Shown here piece by piece: positions 49,600 through 58,511 of a stretch of 64,000 nucleotides of DNA (positions are counted from its first letter, which is position 1; each line of letters begins with the position of its first letter). Below the pieces are notes generated by a model, which saw only the letters and a program-made list of their open reading frames with translations, was not told the origin of the DNA and made no database searches. The DNA lies in the NCBI RefSeq assembly GCF_000970465.2, contig NZ_LAJE02000044.1, positions 43,428-107,427 on the forward strand, in the 5' to 3' direction. A program made the position numbers and the translations under genes. Source of the DNA: Devosia insulae DS-56 (GTDB lineage: Bacteria; Pseudomonadota; Alphaproteobacteria; Rhizobiales; Devosiaceae).

Positions 49600-51363
49600 A
49601 TGGAACATGTTTTGTCGCGCCGCCTGGCGGCGGTGTTGTGTGCGGACGTAGCGGGATACAGCGCCCTGGTGGGCGCTGACGAATCCGGCACCGTCGCTGC
49701 CCTGAAGGGACACCAGACCGCCGTGCTCCAGCTGCTGCAGCGGCATGGCGGGCGGGTGGTCGACCTTGCCGGCGACGGCATCGTGGCGGAATTCTCCAGC
49801 ACGGTCTCAGCCGTTGAAGCCGCTGTCGCCATGCAGGCGCTGATGGCCGAGCGCAATGCCGATGTGCCGGTCAACAAGCGGCTGGTGTTCCGCGTCGGCG
49901 TCAACCAGGGCGATGTGGTGCATGATGATTCCCACATCTATGGCGACGGCATCAATGTCGCGGCCCGGCTGCAGCAGATCGGCGAGCCCGGCGGCGTCTA
50001 TGTTTCGGGCAAGGTGTTCGAGGAAGTCCGCGACCGGATGAAGACCGGGTTCCGCGACCTGGGCGAGCGCGAGCTGAAGAACATCGCCCGGCCGGTGCGG
50101 GTGTTCGAAGTGGTGACCGGGGTCGGCCGAAGTACCAGATCGCCGGAGTTCGGTCCGGTGACGCCGCGGCGGCCGACGGTCGCCGTGCTGCCGTTCGACA
50201 ATATGGGCGGCGACAGCGAGCAGGAATATTTCGCCGACGGGGTGGTGGAGGACATCATCACCGCGCTGAGCCGGTTCCGCGATTTCGCGGTGGTCGCCCG
50301 CAATTCGAGCTTCGTCTACAAGGGCCGCGCCGTCGACGTGCGGCAGGTGGGGCGCGAATTGGGGGTGCGCTACGTGCTCGAGGGCAGCGTGCGGCGGGCC
50401 CGCGACCGGCTGCGCATCACCGCGCAGCTGGTGGACGCAATGACCGGCGCCCACCTGTGGGCCGACAAGTTCGACGGCAAGCTCGACGACGTGTTCGAGT
50501 TCCAGGACCAGATCACGCTCAAGGTCGCCTCGGTGGCCGAGCCGACGATCCGCTGGGCCGAGATCGAACGTTCGCGGCGCGAGCGGCCGGACAGCGTCGA
50601 AGCCTATGACCTTTACCTCCGCGCCCTGCCGATGCACCTGTCGCAGACGCGCGACGCCAATGCCGAGGCGATCGCCCTGCTGCTCAAGGCCATAGAGCTC
50701 GAGCCGAACAACCCGACCTTCCTCGTCTATGCCGGCAATGCCATGCTGCACCGCTCGACCATGGGCTGGCCGGCGATCGGTACTGACGACACGGCGCATG
50801 GCATCGAGCTGGTGGAGCGGGCGCTGGCCAATGCCCGCGATGACGCGGTGGCGCTGTCGCTCAGCTCGATGATGCTGATCCATAACCTCCGCGATTACGA
50901 CCGCGGCTTGATGCTGACGCAGCGGGCGGTGGAGGCCAACCCCAACAACCTGACGGTGATGATCTTTGCCGGCATCACCCACCTCCATATCGGCAATGTC
51001 GATGATGCGATCGCCTTCAGCGAGCACGCGATCCGGCTCAGCCCCAGCCTCGACGGCGCGCATTGGCCGCTGACGGCCATCTCGCATGCCCAGATGATCA
51101 AGGAAAACTACGAAGAGGCGCTGGTCTGGGCCAAGCGTTCGGTCTCGGCCAACCCGAGCTTCGTATGCACCTACTGGATGCTGGTCGCGGCAAATGCGCA
51201 TCTGGGGCGGATGGACGAAGCGAGGCGCCACCTCGTGACGCTGAAGCGGCTGTCGCCGGGCGTCACCATCGCCCAGGTCTGGGCGGCACAGCCGCAGAAG
51301 GATGCCTCGCGGACGCAGGCGATCCTCGATGGGCTGCGGCTCGCGGGCGTCGCCGAGCAGTAA
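49600..51363 (+). CDS. Class III adenylate/guanylate cyclase with TolB-like and TPR domains
   Basis: A 587-residue soluble protein. Residues 1-180 are a cyclase homology domain: LCADVAGYSALV and DLAGDGIVAEF carry the two metal-binding Asp, and RVGVNQGDVVHDDSHIYGDGINVAARL the transition-state region. Next comes a TolB/FlgO-like segment (VAVLPFDNMGGDSEQEYFADGVVEDI, about 190-330), then TPR-like repeats to the end. No membrane helix. It could make cAMP or cGMP in response to a protein partner. Confidence 0.9.
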   Translation: MEHVLSRRLAAVLCADVAGYSALVGADESGTVAALKGHQTAVLQLLQRHGGRVVDLAGDGIVAEFSSTVSAVEAAVAMQALMAERNADVPVNKRLVFRVGVNQGDVVHDDSHIYGDGINVAARLQQIGEPGGVYVSGKVFEEVRDRMKTGFRDLGERELKNIARPVRVFEVVTGVGRSTRSPEFGPVTPRRPTVAVLPFDNMGGDSEQEYFADGVVEDIITALSRFRDFAVVARNSSFVYKGRAVDVRQVGRELGVRYVLEGSVRRARDRLRITAQLVDAMTGAHLWADKFDGKLDDVFEFQDQITLKVASVAEPTIRWAEIERSRRERPDSVEAYDLYLRALPMHLSQTRDANAEAIALLLKAIELEPNNPTFLVYAGNAMLHRSTMGWPAIGTDDTAHGIELVERALANARDDAVALSLSSMMLIHNLRDYDRGLMLTQRAVEANPNNLTVMIFAGITHLHIGNVDDAIAFSEHAIRLSPSLDGAHWPLTAISHAQMIKENYEEALVWAKRSVSANPSFVCTYWMLVAANAHLGRMDEARRHLVTLKRLSPGVTIAQVWAAQPQKDASRTQAILDGLRLAGVAEQ

Positions 51364-51421
51364 TCGCATCGGGCGGGATCGTTTCACGAGCGGTCTGCAC
51401 CAGTCGCTCCCCCAACGCGAT

Positions 51422-51505
51422 GTCATCCCCGCGAAAGCGGGGAACTCCGTTTGCGATCGTGCCGCAGGCCAAGAAAACAGAGGTTCCCGCTTTCGCGGGA
51501 ATGAC
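51422..51505. repeat. dispersed palindromic element, family C copy 4
   Basis: Arms GTCATCCCCGCGAAAGCGGG and CCCGCTTTCGCGGGAATGAC. The core contains GCGATCGTGCCGCAGGCC. It lies between the cyclase stop and the second PPK2 gene; the remaining bases hold a possible weak Pho box at 51577-51594. Confidence 0.85.
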
Positions 51506-51638
51506 CCGGTGGGTGGGCACGATCCCAACGTGGCGCACATGGGTCTCGTGCGGCGGCATCGCCGCGGCCCGGCAAACGGTCACAATAGGTTCATATGGAA
51601 CGGGCACCCCTCCCCACCAGCTATCCATGGGTGCACCA

Positions 51639-52562
51639 ATGAACGATCACGAAGCCAAGACCCCGGCCGAACTCGAGCGGATCAAGCAGGCGATCGCCGA
51701 CGATTTCGACGAAGAGCTGGAAATGCAGTTGGAAGACGACCGGCTCGATGAGCTGGTCGCCGAGGGCATGTCCGGCCCGGCGGACGAGACGATCGACCGC
51801 AAGGCGTATTTCCGCGAGCTGTTCCGGCTGCAGCACGAGCTGGTGAAGCTGCAGGACTGGGTGCAGTACAAGAAGCTGAAGATGCTGGTGATCTTCGAAG
51901 GTCGCGATTCCGCCGGCAAGGGCGGCGCGATCAAGCGGGTGACGCAGCGGCTCAACCCGCGCACCTGCCGGGTGGTGGCGTTACCGGCTCCCACCAACAA
52001 GGAACAGGGCCAGTGGTACTTCCAGCGCTATGTGCCGCATTTGCCGTCGGCCGGTGAAATGGTGCTGTTCGATCGCTCCTGGTACAACCGTGCTGGCGTC
52101 GAGCGGGTGATGGGCTTCTGCAACCCCGAACAGCTGGAAGAATTCTTCCAGACCGTGCCGGACTTCGAGCGCATGCTGGTCCGCTCGGGCATCATCCTCG
52201 TCAAGTACTGGTTCTCGATCACCGACGAGGAGCAGGAATTCCGCTTCAAGATGCGCATCCACGACCCGCTGAAGCAGTGGAAGCTCAGCCCCATGGACCT
52301 CGAGAGCCGGGTGCACTGGGAAGACTACACCCGCGCCAAGGAAGAGATGTTCGACCGCACCCATACCGACGAAGCCCCGTGGTGGGTGGTGCAGGCGGTG
52401 GACAAGAAGCGGGCGCGACTGAACATGATCTCCCACCTGTTGAGCCAGGTGAACTACGAGGATGTGCCCAAGCAGGAGGTAGAACTGCCGGCCCGCGTGC
52501 GCCATGCCGACTACGTGCGGCACGCAGTGAAGCCGGAGCTCTATGTGCCGGAGGTTTATTGA
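51639..52562 (+). CDS. ppk2: Polyphosphate kinase 2 (second paralogue)
   Basis: A 307-residue class I PPK2. Walker A GRDSAGKGGAI, RYVPHLPSAGEMVLFDRSWYNRAGVERVMGFC and KLSPMDLESRVHWEDYTRAKEE are the catalytic segments. Compared with the paralogue at 7140 it has a longer, acidic N-terminal helix (DDFDEELEMQLEDDRLDEL). Two ATGs are possible, at 51627 and 51639; neither has a strong site. A reading back to 51063 would run through the cyclase gene and is rejected. Confidence 0.93.
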   Translation: MNDHEAKTPAELERIKQAIADDFDEELEMQLEDDRLDELVAEGMSGPADETIDRKAYFRELFRLQHELVKLQDWVQYKKLKMLVIFEGRDSAGKGGAIKRVTQRLNPRTCRVVALPAPTNKEQGQWYFQRYVPHLPSAGEMVLFDRSWYNRAGVERVMGFCNPEQLEEFFQTVPDFERMLVRSGIILVKYWFSITDEEQEFRFKMRIHDPLKQWKLSPMDLESRVHWEDYTRAKEEMFDRTHTDEAPWWVVQAVDKKRARLNMISHLLSQVNYEDVPKQEVELPARVRHADYVRHAVKPELYVPEVY

Positions 52563-52565
52563 GGG

Positions 52566-52686
52566 GCAGTCGGCAGTCGGCAGTCGGCAGTCGGCAGTCG
52601 GCAGTCGGCAGTCGGAATGTTCCCGACGAAATCCCGATCGTCTACCGCCAATCTGCTACTGCCGACTGCCTACTGCCGACTGCCAT
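52566..52686. repeat. seven-copy GCAGTCG tandem array with inverted arm, family D copy 2
   Basis: Seven perfect copies of the heptamer GCAGTCG (52566-52614) begin 3 bases after the PPK2 stop. A partial inverted complement (TACTGCCGACTGCCTACTGC, about 52667-52686) follows, so a long stem can form upstream of the transhydrogenase start. Exact tandem repeats of this size are prone to copy-number change. Confidence 0.9.
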
Positions 52687-52719
52687 CTGAGCTTCATCTA
52701 CGCCGTGCATGAGTCCGCC

Positions 52720-54126
52720 ATGGACACTTTCGATCTGATCGTCATCGGCTCGGGGGGGGCAGGGCGGCGGGCGGCCATTCAGGCGGCCAAGCTCGGCAAG
52801 TCGGTGCTGGTGGTGGAGAACCGGCTGCGGGTGGGCGGGGTATCGGTGCATACCGGCACGATCCCGTCCAAGACGCTGCGCGAGACGGTGCTCAACCTTT
52901 CGGGCTGGCGTGAACGCGGCTTTTACGGGCTCGCCTATCGGGTGAAAAAGGAGATCGAAGGCAAGGATCTCGGGGCGCGGCTGCGCATGACGCTCGACCA
53001 CGAGATCGACGTACTGGAGCACCAGTTCGCCCGCAACGGGGTGCGGACGGTGGCCGGGCGGGCCCGCTTCGTCAGCCCGCACCGGATCGCCATCAAGAAC
53101 GGCAGCGAGGGGGAAAGCGAATACGAGGCCGAACGCTTCGTCATCGCGGTCGGCACCGCGCCCTATCGGCCCAGCCATATCCCGTTCAACCAGACCAATG
53201 TGTTCGACAGCGACGACGTCGCGTCGGATCCCAGGGTGCCCAGGAGCCTGACAGTGGTGGGCGCCGGGGTGATCGACATCGAGTATGCGACGATCTTTTC
53301 GGCGCTCGACGTGCCGGTGACGCTGGTGGAACCGCGCGAGAACTTCCTCGAGTTCATCGACCGCGAGATCATCGACGAGTTCGTGCACGAGCTCAGAAAG
53401 CGCGGCATGCAGCTGCGGCTCGGGGTGAAGGTGGAAAAGGTCGAGGTCGACGCCGCCGGCTTTGCGGTGAGCGCGCTGAGCGACGGACGGCAGATCCGCA
53501 CCGAAGCACTGCTCTACTGCGCCGGCCGGGTCGGCGCGACGGCGGCGCTGGAGCTCGACGCCTGCGGGCTGACTTCGGACGATCGTGGGCGGCTGACGGT
53601 GGACCCGCGGACCTTCCAGACCGCAGTGCCGCATATCTATGCCGCAGGCGATGTGATCGGTTTTCCCTCGCTCGCCTCGACCTCGATGGAACAGGGGCGG
53701 ATCGCTGCCTGCCATGCGTTCGGCGCGCCGATGCCCCCTGCTCCCGAATATTTTCCCTACGGCATCTATGCGGTGCCGGAAATCTCGACGGTCGGGCTGA
53801 CCGAGCAGCAGCTCAAGGCTAAGGGCATTCCGTACGAGTGCGGCATAGCGCGGTTTCGCGAGACCTCGCGCGGCCACATCATGGGCCTGCAATCGGGGAT
53901 GATGAAGCTGCTATTCTCGCTCGACGACCGGAAGCTCATGGGCTGCCATATCATCGGCGAAGGGGCGACCGAGCTGGTGCATATCGGCCAGGCGGTGCTG
54001 AACCTCGGCGGTACGGTCGACTATTTCGTCGAGAACACCTTCAACTACCCGACCCTCGCCGAGGCCTACAAGATCGCGGCGCTCGATGCCTTCAACCGGA
54101 TGTCGCCGGTTGCCGTGACGTCCTAA
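52720..54126 (+). CDS. sthA: Si-specific NAD(P)+ transhydrogenase (soluble)
   Basis: A 468-residue pyridine nucleotide-disulfide oxidoreductase. FDLIVIGSGGAGRRAAIQAAK binds FAD. The active-site stretch VSVHTGTIPSKTLRE lacks the redox-active Cys pair, as is characteristic of SthA/UdhA; VGAGVIDIEYATIFSALD binds NAD(P). It balances NADPH and NADH. The start at 52720 follows a repeat array; the ribosome-binding site is weak. Confidence 0.93.
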   Translation: MDTFDLIVIGSGGAGRRAAIQAAKLGKSVLVVENRLRVGGVSVHTGTIPSKTLRETVLNLSGWRERGFYGLAYRVKKEIEGKDLGARLRMTLDHEIDVLEHQFARNGVRTVAGRARFVSPHRIAIKNGSEGESEYEAERFVIAVGTAPYRPSHIPFNQTNVFDSDDVASDPRVPRSLTVVGAGVIDIEYATIFSALDVPVTLVEPRENFLEFIDREIIDEFVHELRKRGMQLRLGVKVEKVEVDAAGFAVSALSDGRQIRTEALLYCAGRVGATAALELDACGLTSDDRGRLTVDPRTFQTAVPHIYAAGDVIGFPSLASTSMEQGRIAACHAFGAPMPPAPEYFPYGIYAVPEISTVGLTEQQLKAKGIPYECGIARFRETSRGHIMGLQSGMMKLLFSLDDRKLMGCHIIGEGATELVHIGQAVLNLGGTVDYFVENTFNYPTLAEAYKIAALDAFNRMSPVAVTS

Positions 54127-54142
54127 CTGCAGTGAACTTGGC

Positions 54143-54276
54143 GCCCCTCACCCTGGCCCTCTCCCCAGAGGGGCCCCGGACGAGGGCAGAGCCCTCGCCG
54201 GTAGGGGACGCACTTTGCACCGGCCGTGCCACATCGCCCCCTCGCCCCTTTGGGGAGAGGGTCGGGGTGAGGGGTA
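54143..54276. repeat. dispersed inverted-repeat element, family B copy 3
   Basis: Arms CCCCTCACCCTGGCCCTCTC and GGGAGAGGGTCGGGGTGAGGGG; inner arms CCCCAGAGGGGCCCCGGACG and its partial complement. It lies after the transhydrogenase gene. Between the repeat and the aminopeptidase start are about 270 bases holding only one doubtful small ORF. Confidence 0.75.
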
Positions 54277-54355
54277 GCCAAGCGCTCGACGCGTTGAAAT
54301 GTCGAATCCCCCAAAACCAGCTCGACCATCCCTGTGACAACCACAGGAGATGGAA

Positions 54356-54655
54356 ATGGACTGGACACGGATGGGCGTGGATTGGAGCAGCGAGGAGTCG
54401 GTGGAACGGCTGGCGGCGAAGCGGGCCTGGCTGCTCGGGGTCGGGACGAGGATCGAGCGCGGCGATGACGAGTTACGGCATCTCGCCGCCTTGAAGCAGG
54501 CGGGCACCAGGGGTATGCCTCTCGTTCCCGTTTTTGCGAAGGTTTTCCAATGGCTCAGGGCAACACCCCTATCGATCCGGTCAAACTCGACAAGCTCGCG
54601 GAAGTCGCGATCAAGGTGGGGCTCCAGCTCCAGCCCGGGCAGGACCTGGTCCTGA
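54356..54655 (+). CDS. doubtful small ORF before the aminopeptidase gene
   Basis: AGGAG lies 6 bases before an ATG that opens MDWTRMGVDWSSEESVERL..., a helical, charged sequence with strong G/C third positions for about the first 50 codons. The last third overlaps the aminopeptidase gene in another frame. It may be a real short protein, or the remnant of one that has lost its end. Confidence 0.3.
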   Translation: MDWTRMGVDWSSEESVERLAAKRAWLLGVGTRIERGDDELRHLAALKQAGTRGMPLVPVFAKVFQWLRATPLSIRSNSTSSRKSRSRWGSSSSPGRTWS

Positions 54656-55794
54656 CCGCGCCGATGGCGGCGCTGCCGCTGGTGCGCAAGATCACCGAGC
54701 ATGCCTACAAAGCCGGCGCCGGCATCGTGCAGCCGATCTTTTCGGACGAGGAGATCACCCTCAACCGCTATCGCCACGCGGCAGACGCGAGCTTCGACAA
54801 GGCGCCGGGCTGGCTGTTCGAGGGCATGGCCAAGGCCTTCGACGGCAACGCGGCGCGGCTCGCCATTTCAGGCGACAACCCGATGATGCTGGCAGGCGAA
54901 GACCCGGCCAAAGTGGCGCGCGCCAACCGCGCCACCTCGATGGCCTATAAGCCGGCGCTGGAGAAGATCACCGGCTTCGACATCAACTGGAACATCGTCT
55001 CCTACCCCAATGCCAGCTGGGCCCGGCTGGTGTTCCCCAACGATCCGGAAGAGGTGGCCGTCAAGAAGCTCGCCGACGCGATCTTTGCGGCGAGCCGGGT
55101 CGATGTCGAGGATCCGATCGGCGCCTGGAAGGCACACAACGCCAAGCTCAAGGAGCGCTGGACCTGGCTCAACGGCCAGCAATTCGCTTCGCTCCACTAT
55201 ACCGGGCCGGGCACCGACCTGACGATTGGGCTTGCCGATGAGCACCGCTGGAAGGGCGGCGCGTCGGAGGCCAAGAACGGCATCACCTGCAACCCGAACA
55301 TTCCGACCGAAGAAGTGTTCACCACCCCGCATAGCCAGCGCGTGGAGGGCTATGTCCGCTCGACCAAGCCGCTCAGCCATAACGGCACGCTGATCGCCGA
55401 TATCGAGGTGAAGTTCGAGGCTGGGCGGATCGTCGAGGCCAAGGCCTCGAAGGGCGAGGCCGTGCTGCAGAAGGTGCTCGACACCGACGAGGGCTCGCGC
55501 CGGCTGGGCGAAGTGGCGCTGGTACCGCACTCGTCGCCGATTTCGAAGAGCGGTGTGCTGTTCTACAATACGCTGTTCGATGAAAATGCCGCGAGCCACA
55601 TCGCGCTCGGCCAGTGCTACGCCGACTGCTTCATCAACGGCACCAAGATGAGCCAGGACGAGATCGCCAAGCGCGGCGGCAACAAGAGCCTGATCCACAT
55701 CGACTGGATGATCGGTTCGGACAAGATCGATATCGACGGCCTCAAGGCTGACGGTTCGAAGGTGCCGGTGATGCGCAAGGGCGAGTGGGCCTGA
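54550..55794 (+). CDS. M29-family aminopeptidase
   Basis: A 414-residue metalloaminopeptidase of the M29 (AmpS/PepS/thermophilic aminopeptidase) family. LDKLAEVAIKVGLQLQPGQDLVLTAP opens the first domain; the catalytic part has CNPNIPTEEVFTTPHSQRVEG (Glu and His ligands), LGEVALVPHSSPISKSGVLFYNTLFDENAASHIALG and HIDWMIGSDKIDIDG. It trims N-terminal residues from peptides in the cytoplasm. GAAGG precedes the ATG. Confidence 0.93.
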   Translation: MAQGNTPIDPVKLDKLAEVAIKVGLQLQPGQDLVLTAPMAALPLVRKITEHAYKAGAGIVQPIFSDEEITLNRYRHAADASFDKAPGWLFEGMAKAFDGNAARLAISGDNPMMLAGEDPAKVARANRATSMAYKPALEKITGFDINWNIVSYPNASWARLVFPNDPEEVAVKKLADAIFAASRVDVEDPIGAWKAHNAKLKERWTWLNGQQFASLHYTGPGTDLTIGLADEHRWKGGASEAKNGITCNPNIPTEEVFTTPHSQRVEGYVRSTKPLSHNGTLIADIEVKFEAGRIVEAKASKGEAVLQKVLDTDEGSRRLGEVALVPHSSPISKSGVLFYNTLFDENAASHIALGQCYADCFINGTKMSQDEIAKRGGNKSLIHIDWMIGSDKIDIDGLKADGSKVPVMRKGEWA

Positions 55795-55852
55795 TCGAGA
55801 GGGATCGCTGCTCCGCGTTCAGCGAACCTTAACCACCGGCACAGTTGTCATC

Positions 55853-55876
55853 ACGGCGGCGAGCATTCGCCGCCGT
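55853..55876 (+). terminator. hairpin after the aminopeptidase gene
   Basis: ACGGCGGCGA-GCAT-TCGCCGCCGT is a perfect 10-bp stem with a 4-base loop, 58 bases after the stop codon. A T-rich stretch (TTAATGTTTT) starts 15 bases later, so it is a plausible but imperfect intrinsic terminator. The diguanylate cyclase gene starts 66 bases beyond. Confidence 0.55.
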
Positions 55877-55942
55877 CTCACACATGCGATTAATGTTTTG
55901 GCGCGTTCGGCTGCGTAGCATCCTCGTGAGGTTGAGGATCGC

Positions 55943-58438
55943 ATGCGCAACACAGGCACCGTGTCGAGGGGCACACCGCCGGCCGAGGCTGCCGCAGAGA
56001 CGCTGCGGCAGATCGGCAGCGCCACCGGCATTTCGGTGTGGACCTGGCACGCGCTGACCGACCGGGTCTACCATTCGGCCACCACCATTCGCGGCGAAGC
56101 GCTCGACCAGGGCGTGCCGCTCGCTGCGATGCTGGCCAAGCTCCATGCCTCGGATCGGGCGCGTGTCCGCCGCCGGATGCATGCAGCAGTGCGCAGCGGC
56201 AAATCCGGCGCCTTCCGTTTCCGCAGCCTGCCAACCGGCGGGACGGTCCGGGAATACAGCGCGGCACATTTCCCGCTCGGGCCGAACGAAGTGCAGGTGA
56301 TCGTGCAGGACGTGACGCGCACCACGCTGGCCGAGCGGGCGCTGCGCGAGAGCGAAGACCATTACCGCACCGCCGTCGACCTCAACCCCGAGGTGATGTG
56401 GCTCGCCGACCCCGAGGGCAACATCATCGAGTTCGGGCCGCGCTGGCTCGAAATGGTCGAACTCAACACCGAGGAGACGCTGGGCCAGGGCTGGGCGAGC
56501 GTCGTGCACCCCGACGACCTCGAGCCGACCATTGCCGACTGGACGAGCTCGCTCAACAGCGGCGAGCCGCTCGACATCACCTATCGCATCCGGCTCAAGA
56601 ACGGCGACTATCGCTGGATGCGGGCGCGGGCGGCGGCGCGGCGCGACAAGCTCGGACAGATCGTCCGCTGGTACGGCACGCTCGAGGATATCCATGACCG
56701 GCGGGTGGCGGAAGCGGCTTTGCGCGAAAGCGAGGCGTTCGCCCGTTCGATCCTCGAGGCCAGCACCATGGCGATCGAAGTGCTGGATGGCGCCGGCCGG
56801 CTGATCTTCATGAACGGGCCCGGTATCCGCATCATGGAGGTCGAGAGCTTCGAGGCGATCCGGGGGCTGCCGTTCGAGCAGTTCTGGCCACAAGACCAGC
56901 GCGCGGTGATCCGCGCGGCGATCGCTGCGGCGCAGCAGGGCCAGACGGTGCGCCATACGCTGTTCGGGCCGACGGCCAAGGGCAAGGCGCGCTGGTGGGA
57001 TATCAGCCTGTCGCCGATCCTCGGCGCTAACGGCGAGGTGGAGCGGCTCCTGGCGCTGTCGCGCGATGTGACCGAGGCCAAGCAGAACGAGGCCGAGGTG
57101 GTGGCCGGAGCGAAACGGCTCGAATACCTGGCGCGGCACGACACGCTGACGGGCCTGCCCAACCGGATGCAGTTCCAGGAGGGCATGGACGCGGCATTGC
57201 TGGGGCTGAACGCCACGAGGACGCTGGCCGTACTGTCGATCGATCTCGACGACTTCAAGCTGGTGAATGACACGCTCGGGCACCTCGCCGGCGACATGCT
57301 GTTGCGCGAGGTGGCGGGTCGGCTCAATGGCTGCACCAGCAAGCGCGACCTGGTGGCCCGGCTCGGGGGCGACGAGTTCGCACTGCTGATGCCGGTGGAG
57401 CGCCCCGAGGATGCCGCGACGACGGCGCAGGCGATCCTCGCAGCGCTGGCCATTCCCTTCGAAATCGACGGCGAAACGGTGAGTATCGGCGCCAGCATCG
57501 GCATCGCCATCGCGCCGCGCGACGGGCTGACCACCGAGAGCCTGCTGCAATATGCCGATGTGGCGCTCTATCGGGTGAAGAGCGACAAGGGCCGCGATTT
57601 CCGCTTCTTCGAGCCGGCGATGGACCAGGCTCTGCGCGAGCGGCGCGAGATGAAGCGCGACCTGTCGCTGGCACTGGGCCGGGGCGAGCTGAGCGTGGTG
57701 TACCAGCCGCAGATCGATATCGGCAGCAACCAGTTGGTCGGCTTCGAGGCGCTGCTGCGCTGGGAGTGCGCGGCGCATGGCGCGGTGTCGCCGATGGTAT
57801 TCATTCCGCTGGCCGAAGAGAGCGGGCTGATCGACGCGATCGGCGCGTTTGTCTTACGCGAGGCTTGCGCGGAGGCGACGCATTGGCCCGAGACGCTGTC
57901 GCTGGCGGTGAACCTGTCGCCGGCGCAGTTCCGCAACCGCGCCGTGGTGCGCACCGTCACCGATGCACTGGCGGAGACCGGCTTTGCGCCGGCGCGGCTG
58001 GAGCTCGAGATCACCGAGTCGGTGCTGTTCGACGAGAGCGCCGAGGCGTTGGCCTCGCTCGAGGAACTGCACCGGATGGGCATAAGGGTGGCGCTCGACG
58101 ATTTCGGCACCGGCTACTCGTCGCTGAGCTATCTCAGGCGCTTCGCCTTCGACAAGATCAAGATCGACCGCTCGTTCGTCGCCGACCTGCCTGGGGCCGA
58201 GGACTCCGCAGCGATCGTCCGCGCCATCATCGGGCTCGGCCGCTCGCTGAAGACGCGCGTGACGGCCGAAGGCGTCGAGAGCTGGGAGCAGTTGCTGATG
58301 CTCAGGGCCGAAGGCTGCAACGAGGCGCAGGGCTACCTGTTCAGCCCGCCGCTGCCGCGGGCAGAAGCGCGCGCCTTCGCCAAGGCGGGGCTGGTCGCCT
58401 CACGCTCGGCGAATGACCGCCGGCAGCGACACGGCTGA
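55943..58438 (+). CDS. PAS-GGDEF-EAL cyclic-di-GMP enzyme
   Basis: An 831-residue soluble protein with tandem PAS regions (about 10-120, 120-250 and 255-380). The GGDEF domain follows (DTLTGLPNR, then RLGGDEFALL with an intact active site), and then a full EAL domain: GFEALLRWE, NLSPAQF, ELEITESVL, ALDDFGTGYSSLSYLR, KIDRSFV and GYLFSPPLP. Both synthesis and breakdown of c-di-GMP look possible. No membrane helix, so PAS domains probably sense a cytoplasmic cue such as redox or a ligand. It precedes a PAS-only gene. Confidence 0.93.
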   Translation: MRNTGTVSRGTPPAEAAAETLRQIGSATGISVWTWHALTDRVYHSATTIRGEALDQGVPLAAMLAKLHASDRARVRRRMHAAVRSGKSGAFRFRSLPTGGTVREYSAAHFPLGPNEVQVIVQDVTRTTLAERALRESEDHYRTAVDLNPEVMWLADPEGNIIEFGPRWLEMVELNTEETLGQGWASVVHPDDLEPTIADWTSSLNSGEPLDITYRIRLKNGDYRWMRARAAARRDKLGQIVRWYGTLEDIHDRRVAEAALRESEAFARSILEASTMAIEVLDGAGRLIFMNGPGIRIMEVESFEAIRGLPFEQFWPQDQRAVIRAAIAAAQQGQTVRHTLFGPTAKGKARWWDISLSPILGANGEVERLLALSRDVTEAKQNEAEVVAGAKRLEYLARHDTLTGLPNRMQFQEGMDAALLGLNATRTLAVLSIDLDDFKLVNDTLGHLAGDMLLREVAGRLNGCTSKRDLVARLGGDEFALLMPVERPEDAATTAQAILAALAIPFEIDGETVSIGASIGIAIAPRDGLTTESLLQYADVALYRVKSDKGRDFRFFEPAMDQALRERREMKRDLSLALGRGELSVVYQPQIDIGSNQLVGFEALLRWECAAHGAVSPMVFIPLAEESGLIDAIGAFVLREACAEATHWPETLSLAVNLSPAQFRNRAVVRTVTDALAETGFAPARLELEITESVLFDESAEALASLEELHRMGIRVALDDFGTGYSSLSYLRRFAFDKIKIDRSFVADLPGAEDSAAIVRAIIGLGRSLKTRVTAEGVESWEQLLMLRAEGCNEAQGYLFSPPLPRAEARAFAKAGLVASRSANDRRQRHG

Positions 58439-58511
58439 TACACACCAATACTTAACTGGGCGGCGGTTAGCGTTCGCCACAACCCCGCCTCCTGCCCCGT
58501 CACGGACCCCG

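Noticed and set aside
49807..51540. A 577-codon minus-strand open frame opposite the cyclase gene
   Set aside because: Antisense shadow; the plus strand encodes unmistakable cyclase and TPR motifs.
51063..51638. N-terminal extension of the second PPK2
   Set aside because: It overlaps the cyclase gene and a repeat element; PPK2 homology begins only after 51639.
52566..52614. CRISPR array
   Set aside because: The unit is a 7-base tandem repeat without spacers, and there are no cas genes.
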